Part shown: piece by piece, positions 25,193 through 34,645 of the stretch
Layout: every line of letters starts with the position of its first letter
Numbering within the stretch: position 1 is the first letter of the stretch
Assembly: GCF_022539255.1 (NCBI RefSeq)
Contig: NZ_JAKZBV010000001.1
Span: 1,240,001 to 1,304,000 of the forward strand
Source of the DNA: Sinomonas terrae
GTDB lineage: Bacteria; Actinomycetota; Actinomycetes; Actinomycetales; Micrococcaceae
DNA: 64,000 nt
Reading direction: 5' to 3'
Made by a program: the position numbers and the translations under genes
Notes under the pieces: model-generated
What the model was told of the DNA's origin: nothing
Seen by the model: only the letters and a program-made list of their open reading frames with translations
Databases searched by the model: none

Positions 25193-26212
25193 TCAGTTGG
25201 CGTGGAGCGCCTCGTTGAGTTCGACCGTCTGTCCGCTGCGGGGGAGGACCTCCACTTGGCCGTTCGTCGAGTTGCGGCGGAAGAGGAGGTTCGGCTGGCC
25301 GGAGAGCTCGATGGCCTTGACGACCTTCTCCGCGTTCTCGCCGAAGGCGTCCTTGAAGCCGCTGATCCTGACCCGCGTGCCAGCCGTCACGTAGAGGCCG
25401 GCTTCGACCACGGAATCGTCCCCGATCGAGATTCCGACGCCGGAGTTCGCCCCGAGCAGGACCCGCTCGCCGAGCGAGATGCGCTCCTTGCCGCCGCCCG
25501 AGAGGGTCCCCATGATGGACGCGCCGCCCCCGACGTCGGTGCCGTCTCCGACAACGACCCCTGCCGAGATGCGCCCCTCGACCATTGAGGTCCCGAGAGT
25601 GCCGGCGTTGAAGTTCACGAAACCCTCGTGCATGACGGTAGTTCCCTCGGCGAGGTGGGCGCCGAGCCGAACGCGGTCGGCGTCGGCGATCCTCACCCCG
25701 GACGGGACGACGTAATCCACCATGCGCGGGAACTTGTCGATGCCGTACACGGTCACAGCCCCCCGGCGGCGGAGGCGGGCGCGGGTCGACTCGAAGCCGG
25801 CGGGATGGCAGGGGCCGAAGTTGGTCCAGACGACGTTCGGGAGCTTGCCGAAGAGCCCGTCGAGGTTGACGGTGTTGGGCTGGACGAGCCGGTGCGAGAG
25901 CAGATGCAGGCGGAGATACGCGTCCGCGGTGTCGGCGGGCGGCTGGTCGAGGTCGATCTGCACGAAGACAACCTTGGTCTCTGTGCCACGGTCAGCGTCG
26001 ATACCGTTTTCGGCGGCTGCAACGAGCTCGGCGGGAGCCGAATCTACGACCGCTTCGTCCCTCAGGTGCTCGGCGGCGGTGCCGAGCGCGGGGGAGGGGT
26101 ACCAGACGTCGAGGACGGCCGCCTCTTCGGCGCCGTCCGCCCCGGTCCCGACGGCGATCGTGGCAAGGCCGAAGCCGTGGGCAGAGCGGGGTGCGGCGGA
26201 GGTTTCAGTCAT
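25193..26212 (-). CDS. dapD: Tetrahydrodipicolinate N-succinyltransferase
   Basis: Transfers succinyl from succinyl-CoA to tetrahydrodipicolinate in the diaminopimelate pathway. The 339-aa protein is of the actinobacterial type: an N-terminal alpha/beta domain, then left-handed beta-helix hexapeptide repeats (for example GTTVMHEGFVNFNAGTLGTS, GTDVGGGASIMGTLSGGGKE). Start 26212 (MTETSAAPRS) fits; the frame is open upstream across the divergent dapE start. dapE is divergent 72 bp away, so the pair may share control. Confidence 0.93.
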   Translation of the reverse strand: MTETSAAPRSAHGFGLATIAVGTGADGAEEAAVLDVWYPSPALGTAAEHLRDEAVVDSAPAELVAAAENGIDADRGTETKVVFVQIDLDQPPADTADAYLRLHLLSHRLVQPNTVNLDGLFGKLPNVVWTNFGPCHPAGFESTRARLRRRGAVTVYGIDKFPRMVDYVVPSGVRIADADRVRLGAHLAEGTTVMHEGFVNFNAGTLGTSMVEGRISAGVVVGDGTDVGGGASIMGTLSGGGKERISLGERVLLGANSGVGISIGDDSVVEAGLYVTAGTRVRISGFKDAFGENAEKVVKAIELSGQPNLLFRRNSTNGQVEVLPRSGQTVELNEALHAN

Positions 26213-26271
26213 GGGCCCAAGTCTATCGAGAGGGGTCTCAGCGAGCCGAAAGCAGGCTTGCCGTGCGGGGC

Positions 26272-26277
26272 TATGCT
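26272..26277 (+). promoter_or_regulatory. Candidate -10 of a leaderless dapE transcript
   Basis: TATGCT ends 7 nt before the GTG at 26285. No Shine-Dalgarno precedes that codon. Confidence 0.5.
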
Positions 26278-26284
26278 TGCTCGC

Positions 26285-27403
26285 GTGACTCCAGCGACGC
26301 TCGACATCTCCCAGGACGTGTCCTTCCTCACCGCCGCCCTCATCGACATTGAGAGCGTTTCGGGGAACGAGCGGGGGATAGCGGACGCCGTCGAGTCCGC
26401 CCTGAAGGCGCTCCCGGCCCTCCGCATGAGCCGCGATGGCGACGCGATCGTTGCCCGGTCCGAGCTCGGCCGCGGAGAACGCGTCATCCTCGCAGGCCAC
26501 CTCGACACCGTTCCGCTTCCCACGGCCGACGGCGCGCGGGGCACAGTGCCCTCGTCGTGGGATGGCGAGCCGGGCGCGGGCATCCTCTGGGGTCGGGGTG
26601 CGACCGACATGAAGGGCGGCGTCGCGGTCCAGCTCGCGCTAGCCGCAGCGCTCTTTGGTGCGGACGACGGCGCCCCGCGCCCGAGCAGGGACGTCACCTT
26701 CGTCTTCTACGACCACGAAGAGGTCGAGGCGACCAAGAGCGGGCTCGGCAGACTGGCTCGGGCGATGCCGGAGCTCCTCCGGGGTGATTTCGCAATCCTC
26801 CTCGAGCCCACGGCCGGCACGGTCGAGGGCGGCTGCAACGGAACGATGCGCCTTGAGGCCTCGACCGTGGGGGAGGCGGCGCATTCCGCTCGGGCCTGGA
26901 TGGGCCGGAACGCGATTCACGCCGCCGCCCCGATCCTGGCCCGCCTCGCCGAGTACGAGCCCGCGACGGTGAACGTCGACGGCCTCGACTACCGCGAGAG
27001 CCTCAACGCCGTCCGCATCACGGGCGGCACCGCCGGCAATGTCATTCCGGACCGCTGCACGGTCGAGATCAACTACCGCTTCGCCCCCGACAAGACGCCC
27101 GACGACGCCGAAGCCCACGTGCGGAAGCTGCTCGAGGGCTTCGACGTTGTCCGCACGGATGGGGCCGCGGGCGCCCGCCCGGGACTGACGCACCCTGCAG
27201 CGGCAGCGTTTGTCGCCGTCGTCGGCCGCGAGCCCAAGCCGAAGTACGGCTGGACCGACGTCGCGCGCTTCAGTGAGCTCGGTGTGCCGGCGGTGAACTT
27301 CGGTCCGGGCGACGCCCTGCTCGCCCACAAGGACGACGAGCGCGTCTCCGCTGAGGACGTGCGCGAGTGCTTCCGCGCCCTCCGCGACTGGCTGACCGCC
27401 TAG
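26285..27403 (+). CDS. dapE: Succinyl-diaminopimelate desuccinylase
   Basis: M20 metallopeptidase-fold enzyme, 372 aa, hydrolysing N-succinyl-LL-diaminopimelate to LL-diaminopimelate and succinate. Metal and catalytic motifs are visible: AGHLDTVPLP, GRGATDMKGGVA, the EE of YDHEEVEATKSG, GEAAHSARAW, and a histidine near the end in LLAHKDD. The start is uncertain: GTG 26285 is chosen for the TATGCT hexamer 7 nt upstream; ATG 26273 would add four residues. Divergent from dapD; convergent with gluD, 19 nt between stops. Confidence 0.92.
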   Translation: MTPATLDISQDVSFLTAALIDIESVSGNERGIADAVESALKALPALRMSRDGDAIVARSELGRGERVILAGHLDTVPLPTADGARGTVPSSWDGEPGAGILWGRGATDMKGGVAVQLALAAALFGADDGAPRPSRDVTFVFYDHEEVEATKSGLGRLARAMPELLRGDFAILLEPTAGTVEGGCNGTMRLEASTVGEAAHSARAWMGRNAIHAAAPILARLAEYEPATVNVDGLDYRESLNAVRITGGTAGNVIPDRCTVEINYRFAPDKTPDDAEAHVRKLLEGFDVVRTDGAAGARPGLTHPAAAAFVAVVGREPKPKYGWTDVARFSELGVPAVNFGPGDALLAHKDDERVSAEDVRECFRALRDWLTA

Positions 27404-27422
27404 ACCTTCACGAGCAGGCCGC

Positions 27423-28304
27423 TCAGATCGTCTCTGCCGCGCCCTGTGCCGCCTGGGTTGCGCCGATAGGAGCGCCTCGCCGCGGGCCCGAGACCTTCTG
27501 GCTGCGGCGCAGTTGACGCTCGGCGAGCTTCGCGAGTCCCGAGAGGATGAGGCACATCCCGACGTAGAGCACGCCCGCCACGAGCGCGGACGGGATGATC
27601 GGGCTTCCGTACTGGACCTGCGAGCCGAAGAACTTGGCCTGGAACAGGATCTCGTTGTACGTCACGATGAACCCGAGTGCGGTGTCCTTCAGGGTCACGA
27701 CGAGCTGGGAGATGATCACGGGCAGCATCGACCGCACCGCCTGCGGAAGAAGGATGCTCCCCATCACCTGCGACTTGCGCAGCCCGATTGCGAGGCCGGC
27801 TTCGCGCTGCCCCTTGGGCAGGGCCTCGATGCCGGCGCGGAACACTTCGGCGAGCACCGAGCCGTTGTAGAGGATGAGGGCGACGACGACGGCGAGGTAC
27901 GGCGGCCACCTGAGGCCTAGGGCGGGCGGGAGGCCGTAGTACAGCAGCATCATCAGGATGAGCACCGGAATGGCGCGGAACAATTCGGTGAACCAGTGGA
28001 ATGGGCGCGAGACTGAGGGGTGTTCGGAGAGCCTGCCCACCGCAAGCACCAGGCCGAGGACCAGGCTGCCGACGGCGGCCACACCGAACGCTGACAGCGT
28101 CGCGCCAGCGGCATTCACGAGGGTCTGCTGCACGCGCGGGAACGAGAAGATCTGCCACTTCTGCGCGCTGAACTGGCCGGTCGCGAGGAACCGCCAGAGG
28201 ACGAACGCGATAATCGCGAGGACGACCAGGGTCGAGACGATGCCGAAGACGAGGTGCCGGGTACGGCCCTTCGGGCCCGGGGCGTCGTAGAGGACCGAAC
28301 TCAT
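27423..28304 (-). CDS. gluD: Glutamate ABC transporter permease GluD
   Basis: Second polar-amino-acid permease subunit, 293 aa. An extended N-terminal cytoplasmic segment and helix precede the HisM-like domain; the EAA region is FRAGIEALPKGQREAGLAIG. Its ATG overlaps the stop of gluC by ATGA (28304-28301). It closes the gluABCD cluster. Glutamate specificity is inferred from the actinobacterial gluABCD order and the similarity of the binding protein. Confidence 0.9.
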   Translation of the reverse strand: MSSVLYDAPGPKGRTRHLVFGIVSTLVVLAIIAFVLWRFLATGQFSAQKWQIFSFPRVQQTLVNAAGATLSAFGVAAVGSLVLGLVLAVGRLSEHPSVSRPFHWFTELFRAIPVLILMMLLYYGLPPALGLRWPPYLAVVVALILYNGSVLAEVFRAGIEALPKGQREAGLAIGLRKSQVMGSILLPQAVRSMLPVIISQLVVTLKDTALGFIVTYNEILFQAKFFGSQVQYGSPIIPSALVAGVLYVGMCLILSGLAKLAERQLRRSQKVSGPRRGAPIGATQAAQGAAETI

Positions 28305-28948
28305 CGGGCCACCTTCCACTTCTTCTCGAAGTAGCGCTGGAGCTGCGCGAGGATGAGGACAAGGATCACGAAGAAGAAGGCGACCCACAGGAGGACGACG
28401 AGCGCTGGCTCGCCGCGCTCGGCCAGGTACGCACGGATGGCGCCCGCCTCGTAGACCGAGAAGCCCGCCGCGACTGTTGTGTTCTTCAGGAGCGCGATGA
28501 GCACGCTGAAGAGCGGCGGGAGCACCGAGCGGAACGCCTGCGGCAGCACGACGAGCATGAGCGTCTGCAGGAACGGCAGGCCGATCGCGCGCGCCGCTTC
28601 AGCCTGCCCCACCGGAACAGTGTTGATGCCGGAGCGCAGGACTTCGGCGACGTAGCTGGCCGTGTACAGGCTGAGCCCGACGATGGCCGAGACCGTGAAG
28701 TCGATCTCCGGGAGGCCCAGCTTCGGGTAGCCGAACGCGAAGAAGAACAGGATCAGCGTCAGGGGAGTGTTGCGGACGATGTTGACGTAGAGCGTGCCGA
28801 ACGCGCGGAGGGCCGGGATGGGAGAGACCCGCATGGCGCCGATTACGGTGCCGAGGATCAGGGCGAAGAATCCCGACACGACGAACAGGAGGACCGTGGT
28901 GCGGAACCCGGTCGTGAAGACGTCGAGATTGTTGAGGAGGGTATTCAC
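28301..28948 (-). CDS. gluC: Glutamate ABC transporter permease GluC
   Basis: First polar-amino-acid permease, 215 aa, with about five helices and the EAA motif LRSGINTVPVGQAEAARAIG. The start is placed at GTG 28948, which has GAAGG 6 nt upstream. An in-frame GTG at 28978 lies inside the base of the hairpin following gluB and has no ribosome site, so it is rejected. Overlaps gluD by 4 nt. Confidence 0.88.
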   Translation of the reverse strand: MNTLLNNLDVFTTGFRTTVLLFVVSGFFALILGTVIGAMRVSPIPALRAFGTLYVNIVRNTPLTLILFFFAFGYPKLGLPEIDFTVSAIVGLSLYTASYVAEVLRSGINTVPVGQAEAARAIGLPFLQTLMLVVLPQAFRSVLPPLFSVLIALLKNTTVAAGFSVYEAGAIRAYLAERGEPALVVLLWVAFFFVILVLILAQLQRYFEKKWKVAR

Positions 28949-28977
28949 GTGAGCCTTCGCTTTCGAGGGCGAACCCA

Positions 28978-29010
28978 CGGCGGGCGGGGCATCGTGCGCC
29001 CCGCCCGCCG
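28978..29010 (-). terminator. Intra-operon hairpin between gluB and gluC
   Basis: Perfect 13-bp GC-only stem (28978-28990 with 28998-29010, 7-nt loop), 8 nt past the gluB stop. Likely raises gluB mRNA relative to the permease mRNA. Confidence 0.75.
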
Positions 29011-29018
29011 CCGATCGA

Positions 29019-29927
29019 TCAGTAGTTGTCGACGGCCGGCTGCTCGACCTTCGTCCCCGACTTGCCGAGGGTCGAGTCGTAGATCTTCTGCCACGTGTCC
29101 TTGCCGTTGGTGAACATGTTGTTGATGAACTTCCGCAGGGCCGTATCGCCCTTCGTCACGCCCACGCCGTACTTCTCGGTGGTGAACGGCTGGCCCACGA
29201 CCTTGAGGTTGTCCGGGTCCTGGGCGGCGTAGCCCAAGAGGATCGCCTGATCGGTCGTGACCGCGTCGACCTGGCCGCTCTTCATCGCATCGACGCACTG
29301 GGAGTAGGTGTCGAACGACTGCGACTTGGTCTGCGGGAAGTTCTTCTGGATGTTCTGCAGCGGCGTGGAACCGGTCGCGGAGCAAACGGTCTTGCCCGGG
29401 AGGTCCTTCTCGCTGTTGATGGTCGTGTTGTCCTTCTTCACGAGCAGGCCCTGCCCGGTGATGAAGTACGGGCCCGCGAAGTCGACCTGCTTCTTGCGCG
29501 AGTCCGTGATGGAGTACGTGCCGACGTAGTAGTCGATATCGCCGTTCTGGATGGCGGATTCACGGTTGGCGGACGGGATCGGCTTGAACTCGATCTTGTC
29601 GGCGCTGTAACCGAGCGACGCCGCGATCCACTTCGCGATCTCGATGTCGAACCCGCTGTACTGTCCCGTCGCCGCGTCCATGAAGCCCAGGCCGGGCTGG
29701 TCCTGCTTGACACCGATGCGAACCTTGCCGTTCGACTTGATCTTGTCGAACGTCGGGCTCCCGGAGAGCGAGACGTTTGAGGCGACCGAATACGGTGCGG
29801 ATGCCGAGGGCTCGGATGAGCCGCCCGATCCGGAGCCGCCCGATCCCGAGCCGCACGCGCTGAGCGTGAGCGCGAACGCCGCGGCTGCGGCGGTGAAGAT
29901 GGCCTTCTTGGTGCGGAAGAGTGCCAC
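29019..29927 (-). CDS. gluB: Glutamate-binding lipoprotein GluB
   Basis: A 302-aa family-3 amino-acid-binding protein. The lipoprotein signal ends at LTLSAC (cysteine near residue 25), followed by a Gly/Ser tether. The family signature GFDIEIAKWIAASLGY lies near residue 93, and NRESAIQNGDIDYYVGTYSI contains ligand-contacting positions. Start is GTG 29927 with AAAGGA about 6 nt upstream. Downstream of gluA and followed by the hairpin described separately. Confidence 0.92.
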   Translation of the reverse strand: MALFRTKKAIFTAAAAAFALTLSACGSGSGGSGSGGSSEPSASAPYSVASNVSLSGSPTFDKIKSNGKVRIGVKQDQPGLGFMDAATGQYSGFDIEIAKWIAASLGYSADKIEFKPIPSANRESAIQNGDIDYYVGTYSITDSRKKQVDFAGPYFITGQGLLVKKDNTTINSEKDLPGKTVCSATGSTPLQNIQKNFPQTKSQSFDTYSQCVDAMKSGQVDAVTTDQAILLGYAAQDPDNLKVVGQPFTTEKYGVGVTKGDTALRKFINNMFTNGKDTWQKIYDSTLGKSGTKVEQPAVDNY

Positions 29928-29990
29928 AGTATTCCTTTCTGGTAGGGGCTCCCAGCCCCGTTGCTCAGACGCTGGCAGCCCAGCGCCGGG

Positions 29991-30746
<756 letters not shown>

Positions 30747-30826
30747 AGGGCCAATGTAATGGAGATAACACTCCCGGGTTCGATGAGCCCGGAGGAACGC
30801 TCCAATCGTGATTCAAGTGAGACCGC

Positions 30827-30832
30827 TAGCCT
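30827..30832 (+). promoter_or_regulatory. Candidate -10 of a leaderless transcript (LOG-family gene)
   Basis: TAGCCT ends 6 nt before the ATG at 30839. GGAG in between sits too close to the start to act as a normal ribosome site. Confidence 0.45.
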
Positions 30833-30838
30833 TGGAGC

Positions 30839-31690
30839 ATGACCACGGAATCACCGCGCCGCGACGATCGCTCAATCCCTTCTCGGCGCAAAGGCCCGCT
30901 CGAGCTCCGGCGGCGACAGGCCCTTCAGGGCACCTCCGACCAGCACCTGCTCGACACGCACGGGGCAGGCCGGTTCGTCCACACTGATCCGTGGCGCGTC
31001 ATGCGCATTCAGAGCGAGTTCGTCGAAGGCTTCGGTGCGCTCGCCGAGCTCGGCCCCGCCATCAGCATCTTCGGCTCCGCCCGCACCGTGCCCGGCAGCG
31101 GCTACTACGAGACCGCAGTCGAGATCGGGAGGCTCCTGGCGCGGGAGGGAGTTGCCGTGATCACGGGCGGCGGTCCAGGCTCGATGGAAGCGGCGAACCG
31201 CGGCGCCGTCGATGGCTCTGGGACCTCGGTCGGTCTCGGGATCGAGCTTCCCTTCGAAACCGGGTTCAACCCATGGGTCGATCTCGGCGTCAACTTCCGC
31301 TACTTCTTCGCCCGCAAGACCATGTTCGTGAAGTACGCGCACGGTTTCGTCGTCCTCCCCGGGGGACTCGGCACCCTCGACGAGCTGTTCGAGGCCATGG
31401 TCCTCGTCCAGACAGGCAAGGTGACCTCGTTCCCGATCGTCCTCGTCGGAACTCGGTTCTGGGGCCCGATGGTCCATTGGCTTCGCAACACCCTCCTGAC
31501 CGAGGGAATGATCTCTCCCGAGGACATGGACCTCATCCAGATCACGGACACGGCAGAGGACGCGGTCGAGCTCGTGCTCGCCGGCTTCCGTCGTGACATG
31601 CAGGAACGGCGGGGCGGCATGTTCGGCTCGGCCGAGGAGGAAGAAGAAGAGGAAGAAGTGTGGTCTCCGGACAAGGCTGACGGCGAGTGA
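30839..31690 (+). CDS. LOG-family (TIGR00730) protein, probable nucleotide 5'-monophosphate phosphoribohydrolase
   Basis: A 283-aa Rossmann-like protein of the lonely-guy family, which cleaves ribose-5-phosphate from nucleotide monophosphates; often misannotated lysine decarboxylase. The signature GGGPGSMEAANRGA (near residues 115-128) and PGGLGTLDELFEAM are intact. Compared with typical LOGs it has about 60 extra N-terminal residues and a C-terminal tail with a run of eight glutamates. The next gene starts within its stop codon (GTGA), so it begins a three-gene operon. Confidence 0.88.
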   Translation: MTTESPRRDDRSIPSRRKGPLELRRRQALQGTSDQHLLDTHGAGRFVHTDPWRVMRIQSEFVEGFGALAELGPAISIFGSARTVPGSGYYETAVEIGRLLAREGVAVITGGGPGSMEAANRGAVDGSGTSVGLGIELPFETGFNPWVDLGVNFRYFFARKTMFVKYAHGFVVLPGGLGTLDELFEAMVLVQTGKVTSFPIVLVGTRFWGPMVHWLRNTLLTEGMISPEDMDLIQITDTAEDAVELVLAGFRRDMQERRGGMFGSAEEEEEEEEVWSPDKADGE

Positions 31691-32013
31691 GCTTCTTCCT
31701 CGTCGTCCTCGCCATCGTCATTGCCGCGGGGCTTGTGTGGGTCGGCGCGTCGGTGTTCCGTGGACGCCCGATCCCCGAGGTCCTCGACCGTGGCCTCGAA
31801 GAGCCGCTTTCGGGGCTTCCGCCCGTCCTGCTTCCCGAGCAGCCGAGCGCGGACGACATCGACCGCATCCGCTTCTCCCTTGGCTTGAGGGGCTACCGGA
31901 TGGATCAGGTCGACGACGTCCTCGAGCGCCTGCGCGACAGGATCGCAGAGCAGGACGCCGAGATCGCCCGCCTGCGCAGGCGGGCGCGCCCCGAGGTCGA
32001 GGCTCCCGAATGA
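31687..32013 (+). CDS. Small membrane-anchored DivIVA-like protein
   Basis: A 108-aa protein with one N-terminal transmembrane helix (FFLVVLAIVIAAGLVWVG), a short linker and a C-terminal DivIVA-type motif: IDRIRFSLGLRGYRMDQVDD followed by a coiled-coil-like VLERLRDRIAEQDAEIARLR. Such proteins are common in Actinobacteria and may mark cell poles or septa, but no function is established. GTG start overlaps the upstream stop; its own stop overlaps the next ATG. Confidence 0.85.
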   Translation: MSFFLVVLAIVIAAGLVWVGASVFRGRPIPEVLDRGLEEPLSGLPPVLLPEQPSADDIDRIRFSLGLRGYRMDQVDDVLERLRDRIAEQDAEIARLRRRARPEVEAPE

Positions 32014-33275
32014 GCTACGGGCTCGACGAGCGGCCCGGCGCAACGCGCGAGGTCCCGTCGTCGTCGCCCGTCCATGCCGCGCTCGGTGCGGCCGCACGGG
32101 CGACGGCGCTCTGGCTCGCCCGCAGGCCGTGGTGGCTCCAGATCGTCCTGCTGTTTGCTGCATCGAGGCTCGTCTCGTTTGGGATCTTCGCAGCGGCAGC
32201 CCTCCAGCAGGGGACCAACCCGTGGTTCGGGCCACATCCGGACTACTTTCATTTCCTGCAGATCTGGGACTCCGAGTGGTACGGACGCATCATCCAGAAC
32301 GGGTACCCCTCCATCCTCCCGCGCTCGTCCACCGGGGCTGTCACGGAGAACGCATGGGCCTTCTACCCCGTGTTCCCCTACCTCGTCCGGTCCCTCGCGC
32401 TCCTCACGGGGATCTCGTGGCAGGTCCTTGAACAGGTTGTCCCCATCCTCGCGGGCTTCGCCGCAGCGCTCGTGATCTACCGGCTGTTCCGCCACTTCGC
32501 CGGACACGGCACTTCGATGTGGGGTGTTGCCTTCTTCGCGTTCTTCCCGATCTCGGCGATTCTCCAGGTTCCGTATGCCGAATCACTCGGGACGGCGTTC
32601 CTCGCATGGGCGCTGCTGTGGATCGTCGAGCGGCGATACCTCATGGCGATCCCCGTCGTCGCCATCGCGTGCCTCACACGGCCAGTCGGCGTGCCGCTCG
32701 CGGTGATGCTCGCGGCTCTGTTCGTCATCCGGTGGGCCTTTCGACGCCGTCGTCCGCCCGCGCCCGGCGAACTCCTGCGCCTCGCCGTTCTGACGGTGGG
32801 GACGACCGCCTCGGCCCTTGGCTGGCCCGCGATCGCGTGGGCGGGGACCGGGGTCATCACTGCGTACACGGATACGGAGGCGGTCTGGCGCGGCAATGAC
32901 CTCGTGCCGTTCATGCCTTGGTTCGACACCGGCAACTACCTTTTCGGCCCCGTGCTCGGCCCGGTCGCACCGTTCGTGCTGGTCGCCGTCGTGGCCCTCT
33001 ACCTCACGAGCGCCCAAGTGAAGCTCCTCGGGATCGAGCTACGGCTCTGGTGCGCCGCCTACGCGCTGTACCTCCTGGCTTTCCTGTACCCCCAGACGAG
33101 CACCTTCCGGATGATGCTCCCCTTCTTTCCGCTCGCGCTCGCAGGTGCCGCGCTCTCGCGCTCACGCGCCTACCGTGGCGCAGTCCTCGTGATGTTCGTG
33201 CTCCTCCAGATCGTGTGGGTCGTCTGGCTTTGGGACTGGGCCGAACTGCCGGGCGGCGGCGACTGGCCCCCGTGA
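32010..33275 (+). CDS. Polytopic membrane protein, PIG-V-like glycosyltransferase candidate
   Basis: A 421-aa integral membrane protein with about ten hydrophobic segments. IWDSEWYGRIIQNGYPS in the first extracytoplasmic loop matches the WDxxWY motif of PIG-V/GT-C mannosyltransferase-like proteins, where the aspartate is thought catalytic; FYPVFPYLVR follows as in that family. A lipid-linked-sugar glycosyltransferase role is inference. Start 32010 overlaps the previous stop (ATGA); an open frame from 31593 is an artefact. Confidence 0.8.
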   Translation: MSYGLDERPGATREVPSSSPVHAALGAAARATALWLARRPWWLQIVLLFAASRLVSFGIFAAAALQQGTNPWFGPHPDYFHFLQIWDSEWYGRIIQNGYPSILPRSSTGAVTENAWAFYPVFPYLVRSLALLTGISWQVLEQVVPILAGFAAALVIYRLFRHFAGHGTSMWGVAFFAFFPISAILQVPYAESLGTAFLAWALLWIVERRYLMAIPVVAIACLTRPVGVPLAVMLAALFVIRWAFRRRRPPAPGELLRLAVLTVGTTASALGWPAIAWAGTGVITAYTDTEAVWRGNDLVPFMPWFDTGNYLFGPVLGPVAPFVLVAVVALYLTSAQVKLLGIELRLWCAAYALYLLAFLYPQTSTFRMMLPFFPLALAGAALSRSRAYRGAVLVMFVLLQIVWVVWLWDWAELPGGGDWPP

Positions 33276-33310
33276 CCGGCGTGCTTGGCTACCCCGTGGT
33301 ATCGCTGCTG

Positions 33311-33433
33311 ATAATGTAAAGATCAAGCACAAGGTGGCGAAGCCCCATCACTCGGTAAGTATCACTCGGTGAGCGGAGGTGCGCCCGACGGCCCGCAGTT
33401 TCGTGCGGGCACACTACTGGAGGGGAAGTTCAG
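33311..33433 (+). promoter_or_regulatory. Long leader of the DUF3117 gene with hairpin and direct repeat
   Basis: GATAAT at 33310-33315 could be a -10, giving a leader of about 110 nt. It contains ATCACTCGGT twice (33347-33356 and 33361-33370) and a hairpin GCCCGCA-GTTTCG-TGCGGGC (33391-33410) before the GGAGGGGA ribosome site. It matches no riboswitch class I know. Confidence 0.45.
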
Positions 33434-33601
33434 ATGGCAGCCATGAAACCGCGTACCGGGGACGGCCCGATGGAGGTCACCAAGGAAGGTCGCAGCCTCA
33501 TCATGCGCGTTCCCCTTGAGGGCGGCGGGCGGCTCGTGGTCGAGCTCAACGCTGAAGAGGCTGCGCAGCTCAAGGAATGCCTCGTCGGCGTCACCGGATG
33601 A
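33434..33601 (+). CDS. DUF3117 small protein
   Basis: A 55-aa protein (MAAMKPRTGDGPMEVTKEGR to a C-terminal KECLVGVTG), readily recognised as the actinobacterial DUF3117 family, for example mycobacterial Rv1211. It is predicted to be a small beta-rich cytoplasmic protein; function unknown. GGAGGGGA lies about 7 nt before the ATG, which fixes the start. Monocistronic: it has its own leader and an intrinsic terminator immediately after. Confidence 0.93.
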   Translation: MAAMKPRTGDGPMEVTKEGRSLIMRVPLEGGGRLVVELNAEEAAQLKECLVGVTG

Positions 33602-33634
33602 TCTGACGTCCGCGCGAGCACTACGCGGTGAAGG

Positions 33635-33662
33635 AGGCCAACCCTGAGGGGCTGGCCTTTTT
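33635..33662 (+). terminator. Intrinsic terminator after the DUF3117 gene
   Basis: AGGCCA-A-CCC pairs with GGG-C-TGGCCT (33635-33644 with 33649-33658, one mismatch) and is followed by TTTTT. Confidence 0.85.
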
Positions 33663-33754
33663 CGTGTTTAATGGCGCGCGCTTAAGGGCGCGCGCTTTTG
33701 AGCGCGCTCGTCCAGATGCCCGCATGAGAGAACTCCCAGACGGCCCGGACACCG

Positions 33755-33829
33755 ACCCGGTCGAAGGCGACTCGGTCGAAGGCGACCCGTTCGAAGGCGA
33801 CCCGTTCGAAGGCGACCCGGTCGAAGGTC
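33755..33829. repeat. Tandem array, 15-bp period, five copies
   Basis: Units start at 33755, 33770, 33785, 33800 and 33815 with consensus ACCCGGTCGAAGGCG (variants ACT and GTTCGAA). The array ends inside the stop codon of the O-methyltransferase (33828-33830). Because 15 is a multiple of three, all frames encode repeats, but no gene is supported. Confidence 0.9.
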
Positions 33830-34457
33830 AGCGGCGGGAGGCGAGGAAGAGCCCGGGACCCGTAGGGACGAGCGCGGTGTCAAGGCGATCGTCTTCGAGG
33901 AGCCGTCGGTGGAGCCCGCGCAAGCGGACGGCGTTCATCTCGCGGTGCGCGGGATTGGCGACGCGATCGTGGTCCAGGGCGTCGTTGATGACGAGGAGTC
34001 CGCCCTGACGGAGGAGGCGAACCCCTTCGTCCGCGTAGTCCGGCGTTCCGCCCGGATCGGCGTCGAGGAACACGAGATCGTACGAGGCATCGTTGAGCCG
34101 GGGGAGGACGGTGTGCGCGCGGCCCGGAATCGTGCGCACTCGGCTCGACGGGATGCCCGCCTCGCCGAATGCCTGCCGCGCGGCCTTGAGATGCTCGATG
34201 TCTGTGTCGATGGTCGTGAAGGTCGAGCGTGCCGGGAGCCCGCGGAGCAGACAGACGCCGGAGACGCCGGCGCCCGTTCCGACCTCCACGACGGCATGCG
34301 CCTTCGAGGCGGCGGCGAGCACCGTCAGGACGGCGCCGACTCCGGGGGAGATGGGGGACACGCCCAGCTCGAGGGAACGCTCGCGCGCACGGGCCACGAC
34401 GGTGTCCTCGGCGGCAAGCCCCTCGGCGTAGGACCAGCTCGCGGACTTGTCGATCAT
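33828..34457 (-). CDS. O-methyltransferase, SAM-dependent (class I, CCoAMT-like)
   Basis: A 209-aa methyltransferase of the bacterial O-methyltransferase_3 family. VVEVGTGAGVSGVCLLRGLP binds SAM, TIDTDIEHLKAARQAF contains the acidic ribose ligand, and DLVFLDADPGGTPDYADE carries metal-binding aspartates. Start 34457 (MIDKSASWSYAEG) matches family N-termini. Homologues sit beside sigE in many Actinobacteria, including mycobacteria (Rv1220c), and the same divergent order is seen here. Substrate unknown. Confidence 0.9.
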   Translation of the reverse strand: MIDKSASWSYAEGLAAEDTVVARARERSLELGVSPISPGVGAVLTVLAAASKAHAVVEVGTGAGVSGVCLLRGLPARSTFTTIDTDIEHLKAARQAFGEAGIPSSRVRTIPGRAHTVLPRLNDASYDLVFLDADPGGTPDYADEGVRLLRQGGLLVINDALDHDRVANPAHREMNAVRLRGLHRRLLEDDRLDTALVPTGPGLFLASRR

Positions 34458-34645
34458 GCTAGGAACGCTTTCGGCTCGGGATGCCTCAAGCCTATCCTCT
34501 CGGCGCCCGCGGACCGCGCTACGCTCTGGGCGGAATGACCAGCGAACCTTCAGCAAGGACTGTCACACTGAGGTTCCGCAGCGGTTGCAGGTGGATCCGG
34601 AGTCCATGGCACAATGCGGCCGCCGATGCTGTGAAGGTGAGGTGC

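Noticed and set aside
33628..34008. 126-codon plus-strand frame with a DPVEG/DPFEG repeat
   Set aside because: It starts inside the DUF3117 terminator and runs through the 15-bp array into the antisense of the methyltransferase.
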